Below are positions 8,298 through 17,701 of a DNA stretch of 64,000 bases, piece after piece. The position numbers and the translations under genes were made by a program. The stretch lies in NCBI RefSeq assembly GCF_044197065.1, contig NZ_JBIQOI010000012.1, forward strand, positions 45,948 through 109,947, given 5' to 3'. Source of the DNA: Kluyvera ascorbata_C (GTDB lineage: Bacteria; Pseudomonadota; Gammaproteobacteria; Enterobacterales; Enterobacteriaceae). Position 1 is the first letter of the stretch; the number at the start of each line of letters is the position of its first letter. The notes under the pieces were generated by a model, which was given only the letters and a program-made list of their open reading frames with translations, did no database searches and had not been told where the DNA came from.

Positions 8298-9146
8298 TCA
8301 GGCGGCAACGCGACTCCGTTGCCGCCACTGCCCGGGCGTCATTCCTATCTCACGGTTAAACACCACCGAAAAGTAGTTACTGTCCTCAAACCCGCAGCGC
8401 ATCGCCACTTCGCCAATCAGCAGTTCAGTATGCTGAAGCAGATATTGCGCATGGCAAATCCGTAGCTGGCGCAGGTAGTGGTTAACGGTCATGCCGGTCT
8501 GGCTGCGGAACTGCTGGCGCAGCGTGCGCTCGCTGCAGCCCTGCTGCTCGCAAAAAGTATCAAGGACGAAGGGACGGTTCAGGCTGCTCGCCAGCACGGT
8601 GAGCAGTTTGTCGAGTAAGGCTTCGCTCTGCGTCGCCGCCTGGTTGTCGGTGGCATAACGGTAACGTTTCAGGCAGACCACCAACTGGGCAAACAGCAGT
8701 TCGGACATCTCGTTGGCTAACACGTCGTCTTTACGGCTCTCCTGCTCCAGTTGCGTCATTATCTGCCGCGCCTGGGTCATGCCGGTGCTGCCTATCCGCC
8801 AGTGCGGCGCCCAGTGCGAGCCGTGCAGCCCGGGAATATGGGCCACCCAGTCAAGGTTGAGCTTTAAGCGATCCGGGCAGTAGATAATATTCTGTAAAAC
8901 CAGATCGTTAACCGAGGCATAGGAATGTTTATCTTCCGCGCGGATATAAAATAGATCGCCGCGGGTGATGCGGTAAGGACGGTCGTTGAGGATGTGTAAG
9001 CCGTTGCCGCGCCAGACCATCACCAGCTCGTTAAATTCGTGGGTATGCTCCGCAAAGACATTTTGCGGATAGCGGTCAGCCACCGCCACCGCCTGCGATG
9101 GACTGGCAAAAAAGTCGGCTTTTCGAAGAATTAACTGGCCTGGCAC
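8298..9146 (-). CDS. rhaR: AraC-family activator RhaR
   Basis: 282 residues. The N-terminal cupin domain (HTHEFNELVMVWRGNGLHIL) binds L-rhamnose and the C-terminal double helix-turn-helix carries CSERTLRQQFRSQTGMTVNHYLRQLR and CGFEDSNYFSVVFNREIGMTP. RhaR activates rhaSR expression in response to rhamnose. It lies downstream of rhaS on the same strand with a 71-bp gap. The last codons overlap a GC-rich inverted repeat GGCGGCAACG / CGTTGCCGCC that probably terminates against the convergent rhaT. Confidence 0.95.
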   Translation of the reverse strand: MPGQLILRKADFFASPSQAVAVADRYPQNVFAEHTHEFNELVMVWRGNGLHILNDRPYRITRGDLFYIRAEDKHSYASVNDLVLQNIIYCPDRLKLNLDWVAHIPGLHGSHWAPHWRIGSTGMTQARQIMTQLEQESRKDDVLANEMSELLFAQLVVCLKRYRYATDNQAATQSEALLDKLLTVLASSLNRPFVLDTFCEQQGCSERTLRQQFRSQTGMTVNHYLRQLRICHAQYLLQHTELLIGEVAMRCGFEDSNYFSVVFNREIGMTPGQWRQRSRVAA

Positions 9147-9217
9147 GCTGGCACCTCACGACTAACAACTTTTTATTATTAGCCGTTTTGAGGCAAAAAA
9201 CGGTGATTGCCTTCGCG

Positions 9218-10054
9218 TTACTGAAGCAGGGTGTCTCGCCCCTGGCGAATATCGCGCGGCGACCAATCAAATTCGCGACGGAACAGAGTAGAAAAGTGGT
9301 TGCTGTCGCCAAAACCGCAGTGATAAGCAATCTCGGTCACGCTCTCATCGCTGTGGCGCAGCATGTGGCGCGCTTTAATCAGGCGCAGACGGTTAAGGTA
9401 GCGCTGCGGGGTCAGGCCGGTGCAATGCTTCAACTGGCGATGCAGCGTGCGCAGAGATAACGAGAACCTATCCGCCAATCCTTCCCAGCAGATCTCTTCC
9501 GCAAAGTGCTCTTCCAGCCACGCCATCAGCTGATTCAGGCGCGCATCATTATCCACCGCCCCCTGTTCCTGACTGCCTTTACGCAGCAGCACCAGCAGCT
9601 GCATAAACAGAATTTCACGATTGGCCAGCGACATCATATCGGTGCTGTCGTTCGCCTCTTCCATCTGACCGACGATCGCCCTGACCTGCTGTAGCGTGCT
9701 TTGGTTTACGCGCCAATGGGAAGGATAGTGACCATCCTGCTCCTGCGGCAGCAGTTTATTCAGACCTGACAAGAACTGGAAAGCATCCGGCGCGCGATAT
9801 AACACATTCGTCAGACAGAGGTTTTCCGTGTGCTCATATAAGTGGCGATCAAAGTCGCGAACGAAGCAAACGGTGCCCCCGCAAATAGTATGCGGCTGAC
9901 CATTGAACACATGAATACCCGTACCGTGCTCAACAATAACAATCTCATTAAAATCATGATGATGCTCAGGAAATGCAGCCTGAGGAAGTCGAGGTTCGAT
10001 AGCCACGGGAAGCTTGCCGGAAGAGAAGAAATCCACGCTGTGTAGTACGGTCAT
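9218..10054 (-). CDS. rhaS: AraC-family activator RhaS
   Basis: 278 residues from the ATG at 10054 (MTVLHSVDFFSSGK), the E. coli length; another in-frame start lies 15 bp upstream. The cupin domain has FPEHHHDFNEIVIVEHGTG, and the HTH domain has FSLSLRTLHRQLKHCTGLTP and CGFGDSNHFSTLFRREFDWSP. With rhamnose bound it activates rhaBAD and rhaT. It is divergent from rhaB across a shared control region. Confidence 0.96.
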   Translation of the reverse strand: MTVLHSVDFFSSGKLPVAIEPRLPQAAFPEHHHDFNEIVIVEHGTGIHVFNGQPHTICGGTVCFVRDFDRHLYEHTENLCLTNVLYRAPDAFQFLSGLNKLLPQEQDGHYPSHWRVNQSTLQQVRAIVGQMEEANDSTDMMSLANREILFMQLLVLLRKGSQEQGAVDNDARLNQLMAWLEEHFAEEICWEGLADRFSLSLRTLHRQLKHCTGLTPQRYLNRLRLIKARHMLRHSDESVTEIAYHCGFGDSNHFSTLFRREFDWSPRDIRQGRDTLLQ

Positions 10055-10357
10055 CGCGAGCCTCAACAAATGAGAAAGATTATCAGGATAGTAATATCCG
10101 ATAACGGATCTGACCTTGACGTTTTGACAGCAAACCGCGCAAAGCCGGTCGTTTTTTCAAGAAACAGCCGGAAAGATCGGGAAATGCGGTCATCATCACA
10201 CCCCCTGAAAACCCCGCCATCGGCGGAATTTGTGAACTCTCTCACGTTCATCTTTGCTTTCTTGCCAGCGCCTAATTTCGCCTGTCAGTAACGAGAAGGT
10301 TGTGGCATTGCGCTTTTTCTAGACTGTCTCGCAATGACTCATAGAAGGACTCTTGCC
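10055..10357. promoter_or_regulatory. rhaSR-rhaBAD divergent control region
   Basis: This gene-free interval carries a CRP site TGTGA-ACTCTC-TCACG at 10231-10246. Next come RhaS half-sites resembling E. coli, ATCTTTGCTTTCTTGCC at 10250-10266 and TCAGTAACGAGAAGGT at 10285-10300. A -10-like TAGACT lies near 10321. CRP plus RhaS activating rhaBAD from this arrangement is established in E. coli. The half nearest rhaS should hold the RhaR sites, but I could not place them exactly. Confidence 0.8.
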
Positions 10358-11827
10358 ATGACTTTTCGCCATTGTGTGGCCGTCGATTTAGGCGCCTCTA
10401 GCGGACGCGTAATGCTGGCGCGCTTTGATGCCGAACAGCGTTCGCTTTCACTGCGCGAAATTCACCGTTTCGTGAACAGCCTGCATAAGCGGGAAGGTTT
10501 CGATACCTGGGATATCGACGCGCTGGAAGCTGAAATCCGCATCGGCCTCAACAAGGTGTGCGATGAAGGCATTTTGATAGACAGCATCGGTATCGACACC
10601 TGGGGCGTGGACTACGTCCTGTTGGACAAACACGGGCAGCGCGTTGGCCTGCCGGTGGCCTATCGCGATAGCCGAACCGACGGCGTCATGGCCATGGCAA
10701 TGGAACAGCTGGGTAAAAGTGAGATCTATCGTCGTAGCGGCATTCAGTTCCTGCCGTTCAACACGCTCTACCAGCTACGGGCGCTGGTTGAACAACAGCC
10801 AGAGCTGGTCAGCAAAGCGGCTCATGCATTGTTGATCCCGGACTACCTTAGCTTCCGTCTGACCGGAAACATGAACTGGGAATACACCAACGCCACCACC
10901 ACGCAATTGGTCAACATCGATAGCGATAACTGGGATGAAGACCTGCTGAACTGGACCGGCGCGCCGCGCGAGTGGTTCGGTACACCGACCCACCCCGGCA
11001 ATGTGATCGGTCACTGGATCTGCCCGCTGGGTAATAAAATCCCGGTGGTTGCCGTCGCCAGCCACGATACAGCCAGCGCCGTGATTGCCTCACCGCTGGC
11101 AGGCCACGATGCCGCCTATCTCTCTTCCGGCACCTGGTCGCTGATGGGCTTTGAAAGCAAAACCCCGTACACCAGCGAAATGGCGCAGCGCGCCAACATC
11201 ACCAATGAAGGTGGCGCGGAAGGGCGCTACCGGGTGCTGAAAAACATTATGGGCCTGTGGCTGCTACAGCGCGTCCTGAAAGAACAAAAGGTTGGCAACC
11301 TGCCCGATCTCATTGCCGAAACGCAAGCACTGCCAGCCTGCCGCTATCTGATTAATCCGAACGAAGACCGCTTCATCAACCCGGAAAACATGAGCGCCGA
11401 GATTCAGGCCGCCTGCCGCGAAACGGCGCAGCCCGTTCCGACCACGCCTGCAGAACTGGCACGCTGCATCTTCGACAGCCTGGCATTGCTGTACGCCGAC
11501 GTGCTCAACGAGTTGGCGCAGCTTCGCGGCAAACCGTTCAGCCAACTGCACATCGTGGGCGGCGGCTGCCAGAACCAGATGCTGAACCAGCTGTGCGCCG
11601 ATGCCTGCGGCATCACCGTGGTCGCGGGCCCGATTGAAGCCTCAACCCTCGGCAACATCGGCATCCAGCTGATGACGCTGGACGAACTCACTAACGTTGA
11701 CGATTTCCGCAAGGTGGTGACCGGTAACTACAGCCTCACCACATTCACCCCGAATCCAGACCATGAAATTGCCCGCTACGTTGCGCAGTTTCAGCAACAA
11801 CGACAGACAAAGGAGCTTTGCGCATGA
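10358..11827 (+). CDS. rhaB: L-rhamnulokinase
   Basis: 489 residues from the ATG at 10358 after AAGGA, giving the family start MTFRHCVAVDLGASSGRVM; an upstream ATG at 10334 is less likely. It is a FGGY-type kinase phosphorylating L-rhamnulose at O1. Visible are phosphate-1 loop DLGASSGR, the segment SIGIDTWGVDYVLLD with catalytic Asp, the adenosine site AYLSSGTWSLMG and LHIVGGGCQNQMLNQLCADA. It overlaps rhaA by 4 bp (ATGA) and heads the rhamnose operon. Confidence 0.97.
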   Translation: MTFRHCVAVDLGASSGRVMLARFDAEQRSLSLREIHRFVNSLHKREGFDTWDIDALEAEIRIGLNKVCDEGILIDSIGIDTWGVDYVLLDKHGQRVGLPVAYRDSRTDGVMAMAMEQLGKSEIYRRSGIQFLPFNTLYQLRALVEQQPELVSKAAHALLIPDYLSFRLTGNMNWEYTNATTTQLVNIDSDNWDEDLLNWTGAPREWFGTPTHPGNVIGHWICPLGNKIPVVAVASHDTASAVIASPLAGHDAAYLSSGTWSLMGFESKTPYTSEMAQRANITNEGGAEGRYRVLKNIMGLWLLQRVLKEQKVGNLPDLIAETQALPACRYLINPNEDRFINPENMSAEIQAACRETAQPVPTTPAELARCIFDSLALLYADVLNELAQLRGKPFSQLHIVGGGCQNQMLNQLCADACGITVVAGPIEASTLGNIGIQLMTLDELTNVDDFRKVVTGNYSLTTFTPNPDHEIARYVAQFQQQRQTKELCA

Positions 11828-13083
11828 CCACTCAACTTGAACAAGCCTGGGAACTCGCGAAACAGCGCTATTCCGCTGTAGGTATCGATGTCGAAGAGGC
11901 GTTACGCCAGTTGGACCGCTTACCGGTTTCGATGCACTGCTGGCAGGGCGATGACGTCGCGGGTTTTGAAAATCCAGAAGGCAGTTTAACGGGTGGCATT
12001 CAGGCGACCGGTAACTACCCGGGTAAAGCGCGTAACGCGACCGAGCTGCGCGCCGACCTGGAGCAGGCGCTGAGCCTGATCCCTGGGCCAAAACGTCTGA
12101 ACCTGCACGCTATCTATCTGGAGTCTGACACCCCGGTGGCGCGCGACGAGATCAAACCTGAGCACTTCAAAAACTGGGTTGAGTGGGCGAAGAAACACAA
12201 GCTGGGCCTCGATTTTAACCCATCCTGCTTCTCACATCCGCTGAGCGCCGACGGTTTTACGCTGTCCCACGCCGACCCGAAAATTCGCCAGTTCTGGATT
12301 GACCACTGCAAGGCCAGCCGTCGCGTTTCCGCCTACTTTGGCGAGCAGTTGGGGACGCCTTCGGTGATGAACATCTGGATCCCTGACGGCATGAAAGACG
12401 TCACCGTGGACCGTTTAGCGCCGCGCCAGCGTCTGGCCGCCGCGCTGGATGAAGTCATCAGCGAAAAACTGGACCCGGCGCATCACATCGATGCCGTCGA
12501 GAGCAAGCTGTTCGGCATTGGCGCAGAGAGCTATACCGTCGGCTCCAACGAGTTCTATATGGGCTACGCCACCAGCCGCCAGACCGCGCTGTGCCTGGAT
12601 GCCGGTCACTTCCACCCAACCGAAGTTATCTCCGACAAAATCTCCGCCGCCATGCTGTACGTGCCGCGCCTGCTGCTGCACGTAAGCCGCCCGGTACGTT
12701 GGGACAGCGACCACGTGGTGCTACTGGATGACGAAACCCAGGCTATCGCGAGCGAAATCATCCGCCACGACCTGTTTGACCGTGTGCACATCGGCCTCGA
12801 TTTCTTTGACGCCTCCATCAACCGCATCGCGGCGTGGGTTATCGGTACCCGCAACATGAAAAAAGCCCTGCTGCGCGCGCTGCTGGAGCCAACCGAGCAG
12901 CTGCGTCAGCTGGAAGTTGACGGTGACTACACCGCCCGTCTGGCGCTGCTGGAAGAGCAGAAATGCCTGCCATGGCAGGCAGTATGGGAAATGTACTGCC
13001 AGCGTAACGATACGCCAGCGGGCAGCCAGTGGCTGGAGAGCGTACGCAGCTACGAGAAAGAGATTCTGAACAAGCGTAAATAA
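11824..13083 (+). CDS. rhaA: L-rhamnose isomerase
   Basis: 419 residues from the ATG embedded in the rhaB stop. It interconverts L-rhamnose and L-rhamnulose using Mn2+ in a TIM barrel, as a cytosolic tetramer. Visible are MHCWQGDDV, ATGNYPGKARN, IDAVESKLFGIGAESYTVGS with metal-ligand Glu, and CLDAGHFHPTEVISDK with Asp and His ligands. HVSRPVRWDSDHVV carries further ligands. Sequence agreement with the E. coli enzyme is near complete along its length. A REP element separates it from rhaD. Confidence 0.97.
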   Translation: MTTQLEQAWELAKQRYSAVGIDVEEALRQLDRLPVSMHCWQGDDVAGFENPEGSLTGGIQATGNYPGKARNATELRADLEQALSLIPGPKRLNLHAIYLESDTPVARDEIKPEHFKNWVEWAKKHKLGLDFNPSCFSHPLSADGFTLSHADPKIRQFWIDHCKASRRVSAYFGEQLGTPSVMNIWIPDGMKDVTVDRLAPRQRLAAALDEVISEKLDPAHHIDAVESKLFGIGAESYTVGSNEFYMGYATSRQTALCLDAGHFHPTEVISDKISAAMLYVPRLLLHVSRPVRWDSDHVVLLDDETQAIASEIIRHDLFDRVHIGLDFFDASINRIAAWVIGTRNMKKALLRALLEPTEQLRQLEVDGDYTARLALLEEQKCLPWQAVWEMYCQRNDTPAGSQWLESVRSYEKEILNKRK

Positions 13084-13090
13084 TCGAGTG

Positions 13091-13174
13091 CGATTGCCGG
13101 ATGGCGGCTTTGCCTTATCCGGCCTACGAAACAACAGCCATTGTAGGCCCGATAAGCGCAGCGTCATCGGGCAT
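13091..13174. repeat. REP/BIME pair between rhaA and rhaD
   Basis: Two inverted REP units: GATTGCCGGATGGCGGCTTT...TTATCCGGCCTAC followed by TTGTAGGCCCGATAAGCGCA...CATCGGGC. Inside an operon such a pair often blocks 3' exonucleases and uncouples expression of flanking genes. Confidence 0.85.
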
Positions 13175-13198
13175 CAAAGTATACAGGACAACAAGACT

Positions 13199-14029
13199 AT
13201 GCAGACCATTACCGATTCCTGGTTCGTCCAGGGCATGATTAAAGCCACCTCTGACGCCTGGTTAAAAGGCTGGGACGAACGCAACGGCGGCAACCTGACG
13301 CTGCGCCTGGACGACGCGGATATCGCGCCGTTCACCGCCGATTTCCACGCCAAACCGCGCTATATCGCCCTGAGCCAGCCGATGCCAATGCTGGCAAATA
13401 CGCCGTTTATCGTCACCGGCTCCGGCAAATTCTTCCGTAACGTGCAGCTCGACCCGGCCGCCAACCTCGGCGTAGTGAAAGTCGATAGCGACGGCGCGGG
13501 CTACCATATTTTGTGGGGGCTGACTCACGAAGCCGTACCAACCTCCGAACTGCCGGCACATTTCCTGTCACACTGCGAACGTATCAAACTGACCGGCGGT
13601 AAAGACCGCGTCATCATGCACTGCCACGCGACCAACCTGATCGCGCTGACCTACGTACTGGAAAACGACTCCGCGCTGATTACCCGCAAACTGTGGGAAG
13701 GCAGCACCGAGTGTCTGGTGGTCTTCCCGGACGGCGTCGGCATTCTGCCGTGGATGGTGCCGGGTACCGATGAAATCGGCCAGGCAACCGCCGTCGAAAT
13801 GCAGCAGCACTCCCTGGTGCTGTGGCCGTTCCACGGCGTCTTCGGCAGCGGCCCTACGCTCGACGAAACCTTTGGTCTGATTGATACCGCCGAAAAATCG
13901 GCAGAAGTGCTGGTTAAGGTGTACTCGATGGGCGGCATGAAGCAGACCATCACGCAGCAAGAACTGATTGCCCTCGGCCAGCGCTTTGGCGTGACCCCGA
14001 TGGCCAGCGCATTAAATCTGTACAAGTAA
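13199..14029 (+). CDS. rhaD: L-rhamnulose-1-phosphate aldolase
   Basis: 276 residues (E. coli 274) from the ATG at 13199, giving MQTITDSWFVQGMIKATSDA. It is a class II aldolase of the AraD/FucA family that cleaves rhamnulose-1-phosphate into DHAP and L-lactaldehyde. Zn ligands are the His pair of MHCHATN and the His of WPFHGVFGSG; the catalytic Glu lies in VPTSELPAH. L-lactaldehyde is the expected substrate of the dehydrogenase encoded further down the operon. Confidence 0.96.
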   Translation: MQTITDSWFVQGMIKATSDAWLKGWDERNGGNLTLRLDDADIAPFTADFHAKPRYIALSQPMPMLANTPFIVTGSGKFFRNVQLDPAANLGVVKVDSDGAGYHILWGLTHEAVPTSELPAHFLSHCERIKLTGGKDRVIMHCHATNLIALTYVLENDSALITRKLWEGSTECLVVFPDGVGILPWMVPGTDEIGQATAVEMQQHSLVLWPFHGVFGSGPTLDETFGLIDTAEKSAEVLVKVYSMGGMKQTITQQELIALGQRFGVTPMASALNLYK

Positions 14030-14042
14030 GAACATCGCATAA

Positions 14043-14068
14043 CCCCTGCGGGCAACGATCCGCAGGGG
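14043..14068 (+). other. intercistronic hairpin after rhaD
   Basis: Stem CCCCTGCGG / CCGCAGGGG with an 8-nt loop, followed by A rather than T residues on the + strand. It is more likely an mRNA-processing or attenuation hairpin than a full terminator. Confidence 0.55.
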
Positions 14069-14120
14069 AAAAATTCTGTTACCTGCAAACCAACTAACTC
14101 AAAACCGTGGAGTACAAGCA

Positions 14121-15092
14121 ATGAAAATAAAAGCAAGCTTCATCCTCACCGTTGCCGCCCTGGCGTTGTCCGGTTCCGCTTTAGCTGAAGTGAAAATTGC
14201 CCTTGTGGCGAAGTCATTAGGCAATGGCTTCTTCGAAGCCGCGAACGTTGGCGCACAGGAGGCGGCCAAAGAGTTAGGCGATGTAAAAGTCATTTATACC
14301 GGCCCCACTACCACCACGGCTGAAGCGCAGATCGAAGTGCTTAACGGGTTGATCGCCCTGGGCGTCGATGCGATCGCCATTTCCGCTAACGATCCCGATG
14401 CGGTGGTGCCGGTGCTGAAAAAAGCCATGCAGCGCGGCATTAAGGTCGTGTCATGGGATTCCGGCGTTGCCGCCGGCGGCCGTCAAATTCACCTGAACCC
14501 CTCGAATAATCAGCTGATTGGCGAAACCAACGTCAAGCTTGCCGCCGATGCGCTGAAAGCGCTGAACGTAGAGAAAGGCGACGTCGCCATTCTGAGCGCG
14601 ACCCCAACCTCCACCAACCAGAACATCTGGATTGGCGAGATGAAAAAGGTGCTGCCGAACTATCCGTCCATCAACCTGGTGACCGTGGCCTACGGCGACG
14701 ACCTGTCGGATAAGAGCTACCGCGAAGCGGTCGGGCTGCTGAAGTCTTACCCGGACCTGAAAGTGATTGTCTCTCCGTCTTCCGTCGGCATTGTCGCCGC
14801 GGCGCAGGCGGTGAAGGATCAGGGCAAAATTGGCAAGGTTTACGTCACCGGGCTGGGGCTGCCGTCTGAAATGGCCGGCGCGAGCAAAAGCTTCGCCATC
14901 TGGAACCCAATCGATTTGGGCTATGCCGCGACCTACCTTGCCGATGACCTGGTAAAAGGCACGGCAACCAAAACCGAAGCCAGCATGGGCAAACTGGGCA
15001 AAGTGAAGCTCGATGCTGACGGCAACGGCGCGATGTCCGAGCCGTTCGTCTACGATGCCAGCAACATTGATAAGTTCTCGAAAATCTTCTGA
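14121..15092 (+). CDS. rhamnose-type ABC transporter substrate-binding protein
   Basis: 323 residues after a GGAG ribosome site. The signal peptide is hydrophobic at 5-20 with a cleavage motif SALA near residue 23. The mature part is a type I periplasmic binding protein (Peripla_BP_4, like RbsB and rhizobial RhaS): KIALVAKSLGNGFFEAAN, ALGVDAIAISANDPDAVVP, KVVSWDSGVA, VTGLGLPSEM, IWNPIDLGYAA. Its place between rhaD and rhaM makes L-rhamnose or a rhamnoside-derived sugar the likely ligand. The symbol is left blank because rhaS already names the regulator here. Confidence 0.88.
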   Translation: MKIKASFILTVAALALSGSALAEVKIALVAKSLGNGFFEAANVGAQEAAKELGDVKVIYTGPTTTTAEAQIEVLNGLIALGVDAIAISANDPDAVVPVLKKAMQRGIKVVSWDSGVAAGGRQIHLNPSNNQLIGETNVKLAADALKALNVEKGDVAILSATPTSTNQNIWIGEMKKVLPNYPSINLVTVAYGDDLSDKSYREAVGLLKSYPDLKVIVSPSSVGIVAAAQAVKDQGKIGKVYVTGLGLPSEMAGASKSFAIWNPIDLGYAATYLADDLVKGTATKTEASMGKLGKVKLDADGNGAMSEPFVYDASNIDKFSKIF

Positions 15093-15099
15093 TGCGTTT

Positions 15100-15168
15100 T
15101 GTAGGGCGGGTAAGCGATAGCGCCACCCGCCGTTTTGCCGGATGGCGCTATCGCTTATCCGGCCTACA
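15100..15168. repeat. REP pair between binding-protein and ATPase genes
   Basis: GTAGGGCGGGTAAGCGATAGCGCCACCCGCC is followed by an inverted unit GCCGGATGGCGCTATCGCTTATCCGGCCTAC. It lies directly after the binding-protein stop, where it could raise binding-protein mRNA over the downstream membrane genes, as in malEFG. Confidence 0.82.
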
Positions 15169-15190
15169 ACCCCAATGATGGAGACTTATC

Positions 15191-16696
15191 ATGGCTACAC
15201 CTTTGCTGCAGCTTAAGGGGATCACCAAAGTCTTCCCCGGCGTGCGCGCGCTTGAAAACGTGCAGCTCGATCTCTGGCCCGGTAAGGTCACCGCATTAAT
15301 CGGTGAAAACGGCGCGGGCAAGTCCACGCTGGTCAAAGTGATGACCGGTATTTATCAGCCCGAAGAGGGCGAGATTCTCTATAAAGCGATTCCCATTACC
15401 CTGCCCACGCCGGACTCCGCGCACCGGGTGGGGATCACCGCCATTCATCAGGAAACCGTGCTGTTCGATGAGCTATCGGTCACCGAAAATATTTTTGTCG
15501 GCCAGTACCTCTACAAGGGCTGGCTGAAAAAGCTCGACTGGCCTGCGATGCACCAGAAAGCGCGGGAAATTCTCACCCGCCTCGACGTGCAGATTGACCC
15601 GCGCGCCATCTTAAAAACCCTCAGCATAGCCCAGCGCCACATGGTGGCGATTGCGCGCGCGCTGTCGTTTGAGGCGCAGGTGGTGATCCTCGATGAACCC
15701 ACCGCCGCCCTTTCTCAGCACGAAATTCTGGAGTTTTATCAAATCGTTGAGCGTTTAAAGCTGGAAGGCAAAGCCATCCTGTTTATCTCGCACAAATTTG
15801 ATGAAATTTTTGAGCTCGCGGATCACTACACCATCTTGCGTGACGGCGTATACGTAGGCTCCGGCGCAATCAATGAGATAACCGAAGAGCGGATGGTCGC
15901 CATGATGGTGGGCCGCGCGATCACGCAAACCTACCCGAAAGTGGCGTGCGAAAAAGGCAGCGTGGTGCTGGAGGTCAAAGATCTTTGCCACCCGACCGAA
16001 TTTGCCCATATCGATTTCACCCTGCGTAAAGGGGAAATTCTCGGCTTCTACGGCCTGGTCGGTGCCGGGCGTACCGAGCTGATGCAGGCGCTTTCCGGCG
16101 TGTCACACCCCTCTTCCGGAGAGATACGCCTGAACGGCAAAGCGGTACATTTTCGCCAGCCTGCCGATGCCATCAATGCCGGGATCGTCTGCGTGCCGGA
16201 AGAGCGGCAAAAGCAGGGGGCGATTATCGAACTGCCGATTGCCCAGAACATCAGCCTGCCGCAGCTGAGCAAACTCAACCCGCGCGGCGTGCTCAACGAC
16301 GCCCGCGAATGGCAGCTTGCCGACGAATATGCCCGCCGCCTGCAGGTGAAAGCCTTTAGCTGGCGGCAGCCGGTGGAGACGCTCTCCGGCGGTAACCAGC
16401 AGAAAGTGGTGATCGGCAAATGGCTGGCGACACATCCGGACGTGATCATTCTGGATGAACCCACTAAAGGCATCGATATCGGCTCAAAAGCCGCCGTGCA
16501 TCAGTTTATGTCCGAGCTGGTTGCCCAGGGGCTGGCGGTGATTATGGTGTCGTCGGAACTGCCGGAAGTAATGGGCATGGCCGACCGCATTATCGTGATG
16601 CATGAAGGGCTGATGGTCGCGGAATATCAGGCCGGTGAAGCTACCGCGGAGACCATCGTCAGCGCCGCCAGCGGTGCGGGGAAGGAGGCAGCATAA
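15191..16696 (+). CDS. sugar ABC transporter, double ATP-binding subunit
   Basis: 501 residues, with the tandem ATPase layout of RbsA/MglA. Domain 1 (about 5-240) has Walker A GENGAGKST, signature TLSIAQRHMVAIARAL and Walker B VVILDEPTAAL. Domain 2 (about 250-495) has a degenerate Walker A GLVGAGRTE, signature LSGGNQQKVVIGKWL and Walker B VIILDEPTKG. It energises import by the two permeases that follow. Its stop directly abuts the next ATG. Confidence 0.92.
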   Translation: MATPLLQLKGITKVFPGVRALENVQLDLWPGKVTALIGENGAGKSTLVKVMTGIYQPEEGEILYKAIPITLPTPDSAHRVGITAIHQETVLFDELSVTENIFVGQYLYKGWLKKLDWPAMHQKAREILTRLDVQIDPRAILKTLSIAQRHMVAIARALSFEAQVVILDEPTAALSQHEILEFYQIVERLKLEGKAILFISHKFDEIFELADHYTILRDGVYVGSGAINEITEERMVAMMVGRAITQTYPKVACEKGSVVLEVKDLCHPTEFAHIDFTLRKGEILGFYGLVGAGRTELMQALSGVSHPSSGEIRLNGKAVHFRQPADAINAGIVCVPEERQKQGAIIELPIAQNISLPQLSKLNPRGVLNDAREWQLADEYARRLQVKAFSWRQPVETLSGGNQQKVVIGKWLATHPDVIILDEPTKGIDIGSKAAVHQFMSELVAQGLAVIMVSSELPEVMGMADRIIVMHEGLMVAEYQAGEATAETIVSAASGAGKEAA

Positions 16697-17701
16697 ATGT
16701 GGCAATCCTTATTTAAACACCGCGAAGCGCTGCTCGCTGCGGTCATTATTTTGATGATCGGTGCCATCGGCAGCCGCGTGCCGTCGTTCGTTTCGCCGGG
16801 CAACCTGGTGGAGATGTTCAACGATACCGCCATCTTAATCATCCTCGCGCTGGGGCAGATGATGGTGCTGCTGACCAAAGGCATCGACCTGTCGATGGCC
16901 GCCAACCTGGCGCTCACCGGGATGATCGTCGCGCTGCTTAACTTCCACTATCCTGACGTGCCGGTTTGGGCGCTGCTGCTGCTGGCGACGGTGCTGGGGC
17001 TGGTGATGGGGATGATTAACGGCCTGCTGGTGTGGAAGCTCGGTATTCCGGCGATTGTGGTGACGCTTGGTACCATGAGCATCTACCGCGGGATTATCTT
17101 CCTGCTCTCCGACGGCGGCTGGATTAACTCGCACCAGATGAGCGCCGATTTCCTCGGCCTGCCGCGCACCTCGCTGCTGGGTCTGCCGGTATTGAGCTGG
17201 TGTGCCGTGGCCGCGCTGCTGCTGGTTGGTTATTTCCTGCGCTTTAGCCGTACCGGACGGGCGCTGTACACCGCCGGGGGCAACGCGACCGCCGCTTACT
17301 ACACCGGGATTAACGCCGGAAAAATGCAGTTCGTCAGCTTCTGCCTCTCCGGCGCGCTGGCCGGATTCTGCGGCTATTTGTGGATTTCGCGCTTTGCCGT
17401 GGCCTACGTCGATGTGGCGAACGGCTTCGAACTTCAGGTGGTAGCGGCCTGCGTCATCGGCGGCATCAGCACCATGGGCGGCACCGGACGCGTGGTGGGA
17501 TGCCTGTGCGGCGCGCTGTTCCTCGGCATCATCAACAACGCCCTGCCGGTGATCGGCATTTCGCCGTTCTGGCAGATGGCGATTTCCGGCGCGGTCATTG
17601 TGATTGCCGTCCTGCTGAACGAACGCGGCAATAAACGCAAAGGACGGCTTATCCTGCGCGATGCCGCGCTGGCCCGACAGAAACAGGCGGTGCGCTCATG
17701 A
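16697..17701 (+). CDS. sugar ABC transporter permease 1
   Basis: 334 residues, all-helical, of the RbsC/BPD_transp_2 family. Conserved blocks are LALGQMMVLLTKGIDLSMAA, VTLGTMSIYRGI, FSRTGRALYTAGGNATAAYY and AACVIGGISTMGGTGRVVGC. It should pair with the second permease as a heterodimer in the inner membrane. It starts one base after the ATPase stop and overlaps permease 2 by 4 bp. Confidence 0.9.
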   Translation: MWQSLFKHREALLAAVIILMIGAIGSRVPSFVSPGNLVEMFNDTAILIILALGQMMVLLTKGIDLSMAANLALTGMIVALLNFHYPDVPVWALLLLATVLGLVMGMINGLLVWKLGIPAIVVTLGTMSIYRGIIFLLSDGGWINSHQMSADFLGLPRTSLLGLPVLSWCAVAALLLVGYFLRFSRTGRALYTAGGNATAAYYTGINAGKMQFVSFCLSGALAGFCGYLWISRFAVAYVDVANGFELQVVAACVIGGISTMGGTGRVVGCLCGALFLGIINNALPVIGISPFWQMAISGAVIVIAVLLNERGNKRKGRLILRDAALARQKQAVRS